A model generated the notes under the pieces. The model searched no databases and was not told the DNA's origin. It saw only the letters and a program-made list of their open reading frames with translations. Positions 28,267 through 36,818 of a DNA stretch of 64,000 bases are shown in pieces. The stretch is taken from assembly GCA_028293745.1 (NCBI GenBank), contig JAQGOF010000067.1, positions 1 through 64,000 on the forward strand, in the 5' to 3' direction. The stretch is from Gammaproteobacteria bacterium. GTDB taxonomy: Bacteria > Pseudomonadota > Gammaproteobacteria > Steroidobacterales > Steroidobacteraceae. The position numbers and the translations under genes were made by a program. How positions within the stretch are numbered: position 1 is the first letter of the stretch; each line of letters opens with the position of its first letter.

Positions 28267-28439
28267 GAGAAGGGCAACCTCGTGCCAGGGCAGGCAGCAT
28301 TGTGGCGCGTCGCGGCAGGTCGGGATTCCACCCTGAAGGAACTAAAACTCGACCACCGGCGCCTTCCGTGCACTCCGCGTCGCATAGCGTTTCACCTGTG
28401 GTCGATTATGCGCGGGGCGCGTGCGCGTATCGTGGCCCG

Positions 28440-29150
28440 ATGCAAAGCGCTGAGGAACAGCCTTGGCCAAGCCCGCGCAGGGCTTGGTACGCACTGGCGG
28501 TGCTGACGGTCGCCCTCATGGTCTCCACTATCGACCGAAGCATCCTCTCCCTGCTCGTCGGACCCATCAAGCACGTCCTCGGTGTCACCGACACCCAGAT
28601 GAGTCTCCTCCTGGGAATGGCATTCGTCAGTATTTACGCGTTCCTGGGTCTGCCCATTGCACGCATCGCTGACGTTAGCAGCCGCCGCCGGATCATCGGA
28701 ATCGGCATAGCGTTCTGGAGCGCAATGACCGCCCTGTCGGGTGTCGTTCACACCTACTCGCAACTGTTCCTGGCCCGGGTAGGTGTTGGAGCCGGTGAAG
28801 CCTCCTTCGCACCCGCGACCTACTCCATGCTCACCGACTCATTCCCGAAGGAAAAGCTTCCACGCGCAATGGCGGTGATGAGCATTGGCTTTACGGCCGG
28901 CTCGGGACTCGCGCTGATCCTCGGTGGCTGGGTGATTCATCTCGTCACCAGAATGCCTCCCGTAACCTTGCCCCTGATGGGCCCGACCGCCGTCGCGCTG
29001 TTCACGGACTATGTCTTCCATGCCGAGAGCGCCCTGAGATATTCGCTCACGGCGGTGTCCGCAATCACCGCGCCTCTGGCGGTGTTGATCGTCTGGTATG
29101 GATTGAAACCCTACGGACGCAGCGTTCTGCGCGCCAACGCCCGTGCCTAG
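28440..29150 (+). pseudogene. MFS transporter with large in-frame internal deletion
   Basis: 236 codons from the ATG at 28440, starting MQSAEEQPWPSPRRAWYALAV. It is a clear paralogue of the 473-residue MFS at 26177. It aligns with that protein up to the end of helix 6 (VTLPLMG, matching LPLLG at about 211) and then jumps directly to the equivalent of residue 419 (PTAVALFTDYVF, matching PTVVALLTDYVF). About 207 residues, roughly transmembrane segments 6/7 to 10, are missing with the frame kept. Such a protein is unlikely to transport. Its end abuts the truncated quinoprotein dehydrogenase, so two genes decayed at the same place. Confidence 0.85.
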
Positions 29151-29216
29151 CCTACTGCTTGCGATCCCCGGCAACCTGCTCGCTCGCGCGATGCACGACG
29201 TATGAGCGAATCGTCT

Positions 29217-29438
29217 CAGGTCGTAGTGCCACGCCAGCTTCAGCTGGCGGACGCTCTGGGTGTTAATTTGCTTCAGCGGACTGAACCGCTGCTCGTCGTA
29301 GGTACGACCGTAGGTCAGCCAATTGCCAGTGTCGCCATCGGCGGCCGTGAGGCGCGCGGCATCCACCGGGGCGTGCTGCGCCCCGCAAGCGCTCAGCACA
29401 ACGACAAGGCTCACCGCCCCACGGCGTAAAGCATCCAT
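29217..29438 (-). pseudogene. Quinoprotein (PQQ) alcohol dehydrogenase, N-terminal remnant
   Basis: From the ATG at 29438 a signal-like start (MDALRRGAVSLVVVLSACG) leads into DGDTGNWLTYGRTYDEQRFSPL and LKLAWHYDL, the standard first blade of PQQ-dependent alcohol dehydrogenases. After about 74 codons homology stops and the frame continues as nonsense antisense to the deleted MFS gene. A full enzyme would be 550-700 residues. It lies 27 nt after the aldehyde dehydrogenase stop, so an alcohol-to-acid pair probably existed in the ancestor. Confidence 0.8.
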
Positions 29439-29465
29439 GGACCCTGCCCCCGACTTCGCCAGCGC

Positions 29466-30995
29466 TCAGATCGCCATACACACCGACTTCAGCTCGGTGT
29501 ACAGGTCCAGCACAGCCCTCCCATGCTCGCGCCCAAACCCGGACTGTTTGAAACCACCGAACGGCATGTTGGGATCCACGAAGTTGTGGCAGTTCACCCA
29601 GACGGTGCCGGCGCGAATCCTGGGCACGAGACGTTGAACCGCGCGCAGGTCGTTGGACCAGATGCTGGCGGCAAGCCCATAAGGGGTGTCATTGGCCAGC
29701 GCGGCGATGTCATCGAGGTCTTCGAACCGCTGTGCGACCAGCACGGGCCCGAAAATCTCCTCACGCACTACTTTCATGTCGGAGCGTACGTTGGCAAGCA
29801 CTGTCGGCTTGACATAGAAGCCTGGCGACGAAGGTGTCTCGCCGCCTGCTACGACGGTAGCCCCTTCCTTGCGGCCCGACTCGATGTATCCGAGTACGCG
29901 CTCCTGTTGCTCGCGCGAGACGAGCGGACCCATCTGAGTCTTGGGATCGAGGCCGGGCCCAAGCTGAATGGAGCTCGCCGCCGTGCTGATGCCTTCAACC
30001 ACCCGGTCGAAGACTTTCTTGTGGGCAAACAGGCGGGTCCCAGCGCAACAGACCTGGCCGGCGTTGAAGAAGATCGCATTGGCTGCACCGCCGATGACAC
30101 TGTCGATATCGGCATCGGGCAGCACGATCACGGGCGACTTTCCACCCAGCTCCAGGGACACTCGCTTGAGAGTGTCCGTGGCCGACTTGTTGATGAGCTT
30201 GCCAACAGGGGTGGATCCCGTAAAGGCAACTTTGTCCACGCCAGGATGGGCAACCAGCGCTGCTCCCGTCGTTTCGCCAAGACCTGTGAGGACGTTGACG
30301 ACTCCAGGCGGGAAACCAGCCTCGGCGATCAACTCCGCGAGGCGTAGCGCCGTAAGCGGGGTTTGCTCAGCGGGCTTGAGGATGCAGGTGCAACCCGTTG
30401 CGAGTGCAGGCCCCAATTTCCAGGCTGCCATCGCGAGGGGGAAATTCCAGGGAACGATCTGCGCCACAACGCCAACTGGCTCGCGCTGCGTGTAGGTGTG
30501 AAACTTGACGCCCGGCGGCCCATGGATCGAGGTGGCGAATGTCGAGCCTTCGATCCGGGTCGCCCACCCCGCCATGTAACGAAAGTAATCGCGAGTACCC
30601 GCAACATCCACGACGGTCGCCATGAACTTGGTCTTACCGTTGTCGATGCTTTCGAGCTCGGCCAACTCGTCCATGTTCTTCTCGACCAGGTCCGACAGCT
30701 TCCACAGTAATGCCTGTCGGTCGGCAGGCAACATGTCCGCCCATGGGCCCGATTCGAACGCCTTGCGGGCGGCTGCGACCGCGCGGTCCACGTCTGCCTC
30801 GTTGGCGTCCGCAACCGAAGCGATTTCGCGCCCGGTCGCGGGATCGACGACCGAAATGCGCTCGCGGGATTTCGACTCCACCCACTCGCCACCGATGAAC
30901 AGGCGGGGCGGGCGCTTCAGGAACTTTGCGACGGCCGCCGAAGGATCTGGCTGCAAAGGAATCTGGTATTGAGTTAGTGCGGGCGATGCGTTCAA
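29466..30995 (-). CDS. NAD(P)+-dependent aldehyde dehydrogenase
   Basis: 509 residues. ALDH superfamily: VPWNFPLAMAAWKLGPALA, FTGSTPVGK, the catalytic Glu in SLELGGKSP and catalytic Cys in FNAGQVCCAGTR, then EEIFGPVL and PFGGFKQSGFGRE. It resembles phenylacetaldehyde/betaine-type ALDHs rather than the vanillin type at 42570. Between a LigF-like GST upstream and a quinoprotein dehydrogenase stub downstream, oxidation of a phenylpropanoid side-chain aldehyde is plausible. Substrate not established. Confidence 0.92.
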   Translation of the reverse strand: MNASPALTQYQIPLQPDPSAAVAKFLKRPPRLFIGGEWVESKSRERISVVDPATGREIASVADANEADVDRAVAAARKAFESGPWADMLPADRQALLWKLSDLVEKNMDELAELESIDNGKTKFMATVVDVAGTRDYFRYMAGWATRIEGSTFATSIHGPPGVKFHTYTQREPVGVVAQIVPWNFPLAMAAWKLGPALATGCTCILKPAEQTPLTALRLAELIAEAGFPPGVVNVLTGLGETTGAALVAHPGVDKVAFTGSTPVGKLINKSATDTLKRVSLELGGKSPVIVLPDADIDSVIGGAANAIFFNAGQVCCAGTRLFAHKKVFDRVVEGISTAASSIQLGPGLDPKTQMGPLVSREQQERVLGYIESGRKEGATVVAGGETPSSPGFYVKPTVLANVRSDMKVVREEIFGPVLVAQRFEDLDDIAALANDTPYGLAASIWSNDLRAVQRLVPRIRAGTVWVNCHNFVDPNMPFGGFKQSGFGREHGRAVLDLYTELKSVCMAI

Positions 30996-31058
30996 GCAAG
31001 ACCTCCGTGCAATGCAACTGACGGCGTTATGGCGAAGGGGTCATTTCGTGGGCGCGGA

Positions 31059-31817
31059 TCAGCCGCCGAAGGTGCGCAACACTTCCGGCACCTTGTTCGG
31101 CATCGCCAGCGCTGCCTTGACGGCGGGACGCTCGTTCATCCGTGCCAGCCATTGGACCGCGCGCGGCGTGAGCCGCTCGTTCATCAGTTCGGGAAAGAAC
31201 CGCGGCACGCCCGCAACCATCGAGTAACTGTTGACCTCCGCCAGGGAATACGTCTGCCCCGCGATCCAGGGCGACTCCTTCAGGATCTCCTCCAGGCGCT
31301 GAATCGAAACACCGAGCTTGCGGCGCGCGTCCGCGAGCTGGGCCTCGGTAAATGACTCGCCCGCAATGGTTGCCCATTTGTCGCGCTGCTCCTTGAGCGG
31401 GATACGCGCCAACACTTCGTCGAGCTCGTCCTTGTTCAGGCTCCTGGCCACCCGGCGCACCATGTTGTGCCAGCCGATCATGGACAGCGCGGGACAGAAA
31501 TACTCATCGACGAACTTGCTCCAGATGCGCATGCGCGCGCGCTCGAATGGATCGCGCGGCCGCAAAGGAACCTGGGGAAACACTTCGTCGAGGTATTCAT
31601 TGATGACCGTGGATTCGGTGATGGTCGCGCCGTCGTGCACCAGTACGGGGACCTGGCCATTCGGGTTGATGGCGACGAACCCGGGCTGATGCTGTTCGAA
31701 GCGCAACAGGTCCACGTAGTGACTGGTGAACTCGATGCCCTTCTCCTTGAGGCACAGGAGCACCTTCATGGAGTTGGCAACCGGCTCGGCGTGATACAGC
31801 TCCAGCATAGATGGCAT
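31059..31817 (-). CDS. GST of the LigF/beta-etherase type
   Basis: 252 residues from the ATG at 31817 (or 249 from 31808, MLELYHAEP). N-terminal VANSMKVLLCLKEKGIEFTSHYVDL, FEQHQPGFVAINPNGQVPVLVHDG, TESTVINEYLDEVFP, then LRPRDPFERARMRIWSKFVDEYFCP. These match, segment by segment, what I recall of LigF, the glutathione-dependent enzyme that cleaves beta-aryl ethers in oxidised lignin dimers. The Asn-Ser of VANSMK corresponds to the LigF glutathione-site Ser. First gene of a unit with the aldehyde dehydrogenase; diverges from the second AraC gene. Stereospecificity (LigE versus LigF) cannot be read off. Other FuA-type GST roles are possible. Confidence 0.75.
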   Translation of the reverse strand: MPSMLELYHAEPVANSMKVLLCLKEKGIEFTSHYVDLLRFEQHQPGFVAINPNGQVPVLVHDGATITESTVINEYLDEVFPQVPLRPRDPFERARMRIWSKFVDEYFCPALSMIGWHNMVRRVARSLNKDELDEVLARIPLKEQRDKWATIAGESFTEAQLADARRKLGVSIQRLEEILKESPWIAGQTYSLAEVNSYSMVAGVPRFFPELMNERLTPRAVQWLARMNERPAVKAALAMPNKVPEVLRTFGG

Positions 31818-31992
31818 TGGACCCGAGGCCGCACTCGCGACTCTCGACCCACCGCGAACCCGGCATCCACCCACAAGGAAATTGTCCACGCCTGGATCCA
31901 TCCTGCGCCCATCTTGCGCCGCGGCGGTTATTCGGATTGACTAAGCAGGGGGGCGCCCAGCTCGTACACCAGCGTCTCCAGGGGGAAGCCAG

Positions 31993-32973
31993 ATGGCTCA
32001 GCTGGAAACATTTTCGACGGCCGAGCAGCCGCAACACCGGCGGCTCGAATACTGGAACGATCTGACCGGCAGCGCATTCACTCCGCTCGTGACGGATCCG
32101 GTCGATCGGCGCGCGTTTGTTGGCCGCCTGACCCGCACGCAGATAGGTGACATCCGGCTGTCAGAGGCCCGCTCGGAACCCGCCACCGTGCGGCATTCGC
32201 GTCAGCACGTGGCACGCGCGCGCGAAGCGCTGTTCATGTTGTGTCTGCAACTCGACGGAGTCAGCATTAACCGCCAGCAGGGACGCGAAGCGGTGTTGAG
32301 GTACGGCGACTTTCATCTGCTCGACAGCCTGCGGCCGTACGAAGTGTGCTTCCAGGAAGCCAACCGCATGCTGGTGTTGAGTATTCCACAGCAGGAGCTC
32401 GCGCGGCGAATGGCCAACCCGGAGGGCGTCGTGGGCATTCCGCTTTCGGGCAGGAGCGGCGTATCGGGCCTGCTCTCCGCATTGCTGTGCAATTTCTGGC
32501 ATCAGCGGCGCAGCGGCGACGAGCGCTTTCTGTCACCCCACTTCAGCGAGGCCATCCTCGATCTGATTGCGAGTGCCTATGCGGGCCTGTCGCAGGGCGC
32601 GATCGCCGGCACATCGGTTGCCATCGCAAGGCGCGAGCAGATTCGAACTTACATCGAGTCTCACCTGCACGATCCGGCCCTCACGCCAGGCCGCGTGGCC
32701 GCGGCGGTACATCTGTCCGCGCGGCGCCTGCATCAGCTTTTCGAAGCGGATGGCGAGACGGTCGGAAGTTACATCCTGCGCCGGCGCCTGGAGGAATGTG
32801 CCCGCGCGATTTCGGATGCCGCCCAGCGCAGCCGCACGGTGACAGAGATTGCGTTTCTGCACGGTTTCAACAACGCATCGCATTTTGGCCGGGTGTTTCG
32901 TGAGCGCTATGGAGCCACGCCCAGTGACTACCGCCGCAGGGGTGCCGAACTGCCACGAGCCAGGCTGCCGTGA
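31993..32973 (+). CDS. AraC-family regulator (copy 2)
   Basis: 326 residues, ATG preceded by CAGGGGGAAG. Same architecture as the AraC at 21085: a ligand-binding-like N-terminal domain, then HTH motifs GRVAAAVHLSARRLHQLFEADG and TVTEIAFLHGFNNASHFGRVF. Shared N-terminal wording (LETFSTA, EYWNDLTG) shows common ancestry. It is divergent from the GST-aldehyde dehydrogenase unit over about 175 bp and is the obvious candidate to control it. Confidence 0.88.
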   Translation: MAQLETFSTAEQPQHRRLEYWNDLTGSAFTPLVTDPVDRRAFVGRLTRTQIGDIRLSEARSEPATVRHSRQHVARAREALFMLCLQLDGVSINRQQGREAVLRYGDFHLLDSLRPYEVCFQEANRMLVLSIPQQELARRMANPEGVVGIPLSGRSGVSGLLSALLCNFWHQRRSGDERFLSPHFSEAILDLIASAYAGLSQGAIAGTSVAIARREQIRTYIESHLHDPALTPGRVAAAVHLSARRLHQLFEADGETVGSYILRRRLEECARAISDAAQRSRTVTEIAFLHGFNNASHFGRVFRERYGATPSDYRRRGAELPRARLP

Positions 32974-33119
32974 GCGCCGCGGCCCCACCGGCCACCGAAT
33001 AAACTCATCTGTCGCTGACAGGCGTCAATGCGCGCGGTGGGTTTGCAGCCACCCCGTTCCCGATTGGCTCTAAACTGCAATGACGACGAACAATAGTCAT
33101 TCCACGCCCGAGGGACACA

Positions 33120-33854
33120 GTGGATCCAGTGCCGTTGCGGTTCGGTATCTTTTGCCTGTGCATCATGGCCGCAGCGCTGGCGCCGCGCTCCGCACGGGCT
33201 GTCACCGTCGAGGGCGACATCAGCTACACCAACGACTACGTTTTCAGAGGGATTTCGGAAACAGGCGGGCGCAGCGCCGGGCAGATCGACGTGCGCGTCA
33301 GCACCCGGGACGGAACATTCCTGGGAATCTTTGCCTCGACGCTGGGGCACACCTGGCAACGCAAGTGGGGGAGCTTCGGTTGGGACTATGAGCTGGAAAC
33401 ATACCTGGGCCATCGCTTCGACCTCTCGCCCGCCTGGAGTGCCACGCTGACGGGGGTGAGCTACTCGTACCTGAAGGGAAACGTTCGCATGTCGGACGAC
33501 TACCAGGAGATTTCGGTCGCGGCGTCCTATCTTGATCTTTGGACCATGACCGTAGCCTTTATCCCGAATGCAGTGCGTTTCGACGGAGATTACAGACTGG
33601 GGCGTTATCCGGCCTACGTCGTAGACAACTCGGTCCAGTTACCCCTGATTGGACGGATCTTTCTCACTGCCGGCGCCGGCTACTACACCTCAGACGAGAC
33701 CGGATATGCCTTTGGAAATGCAGGCCTTGGCTTTCAATTCAAGAGCTTACGGGTGGACGGGGGCTACTACTTCGCTCAGGACCGTGCCCGGGCGCTTTTC
33801 CCGTACGGGCGGGCCGGCAGCCGCTTCGCGGGCACCGTAAGCTGGCATTTCTGA
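33120..33854 (+). CDS. TorF-like putative outer-membrane porin (Gcw_chp family)
   Basis: 244 residues from a GTG at 33120 with GAGGGA 5 nt upstream. A signal peptide (FGIFCLCIMAAALAPRSARA) is followed by GDISYTNDYVFRGISETGG, the hallmark of this conserved exported family, and by alternating amphipathic strands ending in an aromatic residue (TVSWHF), as for a small outer-membrane beta-barrel. Function is unproven; a TorF channel role is the usual label. It stands 57 bp ahead of the ECF sigma gene on the same strand. Confidence 0.78.
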   Translation: MDPVPLRFGIFCLCIMAAALAPRSARAVTVEGDISYTNDYVFRGISETGGRSAGQIDVRVSTRDGTFLGIFASTLGHTWQRKWGSFGWDYELETYLGHRFDLSPAWSATLTGVSYSYLKGNVRMSDDYQEISVAASYLDLWTMTVAFIPNAVRFDGDYRLGRYPAYVVDNSVQLPLIGRIFLTAGAGYYTSDETGYAFGNAGLGFQFKSLRVDGGYYFAQDRARALFPYGRAGSRFAGTVSWHF

Positions 33855-33911
33855 AGGCCGTTTTGAACCTGGATGCCTTTGCGTGACACTTACCGTGAAA
33901 GGATGTGAGAC

Positions 33912-34556
33912 GTGAGAGGCCCAAACCACAACGAAACGCACGGGCCGCCGGCAACGGCGGAGCACAGTTATCGCAGCGGCGCATCAGCGGCCCGCGAGAA
34001 GGAGCTCATTGCCAAGATCGCCAAGGGCGACCGACGGGCCTTCGAAGAGCTCTACAACCTTTATCATCGCCGGCTCGCGCGGTTCCTGACGCGCCTGACC
34101 CGGCGTTATGACGTAGCGGAAGAGGTCATCAACGACACCTTCTGGATCGTCTGGAAGAAGGCGGGAGACTTTCGTGGCGAGTCGCAGCCGTCCACCTGGA
34201 TACTCGGCATCGCCTACCGAAGAGCGAGAAATGCGTTCCGGTCCTCGGCACGGACGGGTTCCGCAGAGAACCTGGACGCTCTGCTGGAACCACCTACCAG
34301 TGACGAACCGATGCGGACCGAGGAGTTGCGGGACTGGCTGCTCCAGGGCCTGGTTCAACTGCCCGTAGAGCAGCGGCTCGCCGTCGAGCTGTGTTATGAG
34401 CTCGGTTATTCATGTGAGGAGATTTCGGCAATTATGGGTTGTCCCGTCAACACAGTGAAGACGCGCTTGTTTCATGCGCGGGCCAAACTGCAGAAGCTGC
34501 TTCCCGTGTTGGGTGGAAGCGCTGCGCCTCCTGGCGAGAGCCGAGGTAAGACATGA
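33912..34556 (+). CDS. ECF RNA polymerase sigma factor
   Basis: 214 residues from a GTG at 33912 (AAGGAT upstream). Sigma-2 region: FEELYNLYHRRLARFLTRLTRRYDVAEEVINDTFWIVWKKA; sigma-4 region: LPVEQRLAVELCYELGYSCEEISAIMGCPVNTVKTRLFHARAKLQK. The two are linked by about 50 residues. Its stop overlaps the start of the anti-sigma gene (ATGA), the normal arrangement for a sigma/anti-sigma pair. A subtilisin-like protease follows directly. Target promoters are unknown. Confidence 0.93.
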   Translation: MRGPNHNETHGPPATAEHSYRSGASAAREKELIAKIAKGDRRAFEELYNLYHRRLARFLTRLTRRYDVAEEVINDTFWIVWKKAGDFRGESQPSTWILGIAYRRARNAFRSSARTGSAENLDALLEPPTSDEPMRTEELRDWLLQGLVQLPVEQRLAVELCYELGYSCEEISAIMGCPVNTVKTRLFHARAKLQKLLPVLGGSAAPPGESRGKT

Positions 34557-35344
34557 TGGCCCTGGATGAACGCGCTCTCCATGAAGAAGTCTGGCTGCTG
34601 CTGCCGTGGCTGGCCAACGGCCGGCTTTCGCCGGCAGAACGCGAGACGGCACAGGAGCACGTGCGGCGTTGCAATGCGTGTGAGCGGGAGCTCGCACTAC
34701 AACAGTTGATGTGCAACGCCTTCACGGAACCGGACCGGGTGACTTATGCCCCGGGTCCCTCGTTCCGCAAACTGATGGACCGTATCGATAGCGACAGCAG
34801 GACTCGCGACGATGAAGCCAGCGAGGAGTCCCTGCGCGACTGGCAGCCCGCGGGCCGTTCGCCCGGTCACCCAGCGCTGACCCGTGCTCGCCGTGTATCG
34901 CTGTGGCGGCCTCCGGGGCTCGCCTGGGCTGCAAGCTTTCTGATCCTGTTCGGCCTCACGGGAATGATGTTTACGGCCTATCGCTGGTCGGCGCCGGTGT
35001 TCCACACGAAATCGGATGATTCCGTCGTGACTCCCAACGTCCTGCACATCGCTCTCGACCGCTCGCTGCCGATCGGCGAAGTCCAGGAGTTGCTGCGGGC
35101 GGGCGGCGCACGAATCGTCGAGAGCCCGAGCAATACCGGGTTTCTGGGCGTGACACCGGTCGGCGTCATCGCCGGGCAGACAACGGAGGCGAGCGCAAAC
35201 AAGCAACTGCGCGCGCTTTCGGCGCGCTTGCGCGCCGACCCGCGAGTGCTGTGGGTACAGCCTCTTGCGGATGAAGGAATACCGGCCGACCTGCGAGCGC
35301 CGGATGCCGCTGACCAGCGAGCGCCGGATGCCCGGGAGCACTGA
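34553..35344 (+). CDS. Membrane anti-sigma factor with zinc-finger ZAS domain and prodomain-like periplasmic part
   Basis: 263 residues. The cytoplasmic N-terminus holds a ZAS-type motif (AQEHVRRCNACERE, HxxxCxxC) that should clamp the ECF factor. One transmembrane helix at about 124-145 (LAWAASFLILFGLTGMMFTAYRW) is followed by a periplasmic domain (VLHIALDRSLPIGEVQELLRAGGARIVESPS...LRADPRVLWVQPL). That domain resembles the I9-like prodomain of subtilases and is similar in layout to the prodomain of the very next gene. The C-terminal tail repeats RAPDA. Start overlaps the sigma gene; stop overlaps the protease start (TGATG). Confidence 0.82.
   Translation: MMALDERALHEEVWLLLPWLANGRLSPAERETAQEHVRRCNACERELALQQLMCNAFTEPDRVTYAPGPSFRKLMDRIDSDSRTRDDEASEESLRDWQPAGRSPGHPALTRARRVSLWRPPGLAWAASFLILFGLTGMMFTAYRWSAPVFHTKSDDSVVTPNVLHIALDRSLPIGEVQELLRAGGARIVESPSNTGFLGVTPVGVIAGQTTEASANKQLRALSARLRADPRVLWVQPLADEGIPADLRAPDAADQRAPDAREH
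35293..35332 (+). repeat. 16-bp direct repeat in the anti-sigma 3' end
   Basis: GCGAGCGCCGGATGCC occurs at 35293 and again at 35317 (24-nt spacing), encoding the repeated RAPDA near the C-terminus. Probably a local duplication. Confidence 0.5.
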
Positions 35345-36654
35345 TGCGCGTTCTTGCGCGTGCGGGCGCCCTTGCTGCACTGGTCCTGTCATCATGGGCC
35401 TGCGCGCCCGCGACGGCTGACACAGCGGCTTCGAAGTTCGATACCGGCCACCAGTTCGTGGTCGTGACATTCGCAAACGACCCCTATCGCCCCCCCGCAC
35501 GCGCCGGCAGCACCGGCCGCCGCTACGCAGGCGGCAGCTACGGCCTGGCACAAGGCGCGCGTAACAATGCGCAGCGCGTGGCGGCCACCTATTCGCTCAG
35601 GCAGGTTGCGAGCTGGCCGATCAAAGAGCTCGGCGTGCACTGTGTCGTGTACGAAATCCCGGACTCGCGATCGATAACCGAGGTACTCGCCACACTGACA
35701 AGGGATCCGCGCATCACCCTCGCGCAACCCTTGCAGGAGTTCCACACTTTGACCAGCGAGGCGGCGCCTGGCACGTACAACGATCCCCTGTACAGCCTTC
35801 AGACCAATCTCGTCGCCTTGGACATTCCCGCCGCCCATCAGCGCACACAGGGCGCCGGCATAAAGGTCGCATTGATCGACACCGGCGTGGACAGCACACA
35901 TCCTGACCTGCGCGAGCGGATCTCCGGTACGCGCTCGTTCGTAACTACGGATTTTCTCACGCCTGCGGCAGCGGCTGCCAAACCCGCCGCTGCGGCCTCG
36001 TATCGGCATGGCACCGCGATGGCAGGATTGATCGCCGCCGTTGCAAACAACAAGGTAGGTATCGTCGGCATCGCGCCGCTGGCGCGGATCGAGGTATTCG
36101 AAGCCTGCTGGCAGCTCAAGCCCAACACGGACGCGGCGGCCTGCAACACCTTTACGCTTGCCCAGGCACTCGCCGCGGCGCTCGAGGCCCGCATTCCCCT
36201 GATCAACCTGAGTATCGCCGGCCCCGCCGATCCCCTGCTGTCCGCCCTGGTGCAGAGCGGTCTGAAGCGCGGCGTGATCTTCGTCGGCTCGGCGGCCGAT
36301 GTCGCCGATGCTTTTCCAACCAACATCCATGGAGTGATCGGAGTTGCCAACAGCGACGCTCCGCAGCACAACCAGGGCGAAGCGACGCTCGCCGCGCCGG
36401 CAACGCACGTTATGACACTGCTGCCCGATGCCCAATACGATTTCGAATCGGGCACGTCCGTAGCCGCGGCGGAACTGACAGGCGTGGTGGCGCTGCTGCT
36501 CAGTGCCAACAATCACCTGACGGCTGACTCGATCGTCTCGCTCTTGAAGAGCACCGCAGGTCCTGCGATGCAGAGTGCCTCAATCGACGTCAACGCCGCC
36601 CTGGCAAAGATGGACGCCGAAAGAGTGGGCCGGCTGGCCCGCTCGAGCCACTGA
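35344..36654 (+). CDS. Subtilisin-like (S8) serine protease, exported
   Basis: 436 residues. Signal peptide 1-26 (WACAPATA could be a weak lipobox), an I9-like prodomain at about 35-133, then the S8 domain. Triad: Asp179 (ALIDTGVDSTHPDL), His222 (RHGTAMAGLIAA) and Ser372 (SGTSVAAAELTG). The segment that normally ends in the oxyanion Asn (AAGN) reads VGSAAD, so that residue seems to be Asp319, and the Pro/His after the catalytic Ser are Ala/Glu. It is translationally coupled to the anti-sigma gene. It might cleave or bind the anti-sigma factor, or be the regulated output. Confidence 0.85.
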   Translation: MRVLARAGALAALVLSSWACAPATADTAASKFDTGHQFVVVTFANDPYRPPARAGSTGRRYAGGSYGLAQGARNNAQRVAATYSLRQVASWPIKELGVHCVVYEIPDSRSITEVLATLTRDPRITLAQPLQEFHTLTSEAAPGTYNDPLYSLQTNLVALDIPAAHQRTQGAGIKVALIDTGVDSTHPDLRERISGTRSFVTTDFLTPAAAAAKPAAAASYRHGTAMAGLIAAVANNKVGIVGIAPLARIEVFEACWQLKPNTDAAACNTFTLAQALAAALEARIPLINLSIAGPADPLLSALVQSGLKRGVIFVGSAADVADAFPTNIHGVIGVANSDAPQHNQGEATLAAPATHVMTLLPDAQYDFESGTSVAAAELTGVVALLLSANNHLTADSIVSLLKSTAGPAMQSASIDVNAALAKMDAERVGRLARSSH

Positions 36655-36684
36655 AGCCACAAGGACTGTAGGGGTTGACCGCGA

Positions 36685-36720
36685 GGTGCCGGGCCGGGCC
36701 CGAAGGCCCGACCCGACACC
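36685..36720 (+). terminator. Long GC-rich hairpin after the S8 gene
   Basis: GGTGCCGGGCCGGGCC, a CGAA loop and GGCCCGACCCGACACC pair at 14 of 16 positions. It is 30 nt past the stop codon. No T-run follows, so it is a possible factor-dependent or 3'-stabilising structure rather than a classic terminator. Confidence 0.4.
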
Positions 36721-36818
36721 CCCTCGATTCGGTGGGAGCCGCAGCGCGGCTCAGATCTGGACGACGACTTTACCGCAACGCGACGCTTTTCTGGTAGTGC
36801 GTCGCGCGCAAACCAATT

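Noticed and set aside
28349-28405. TCGACCAC ... GTGGTCGA inverted repeat between GST and deleted MFS
   Set aside because: Arms are 41 nt apart, one being next to the MFS start region. Such 8-bp matches are expected by chance at this spacing.
28839-29438. Full 199-aa minus-strand ORF as a gene
   Set aside because: Only the first 74 codons have homology (quinoprotein dehydrogenase); the rest is antisense to the deleted MFS gene.
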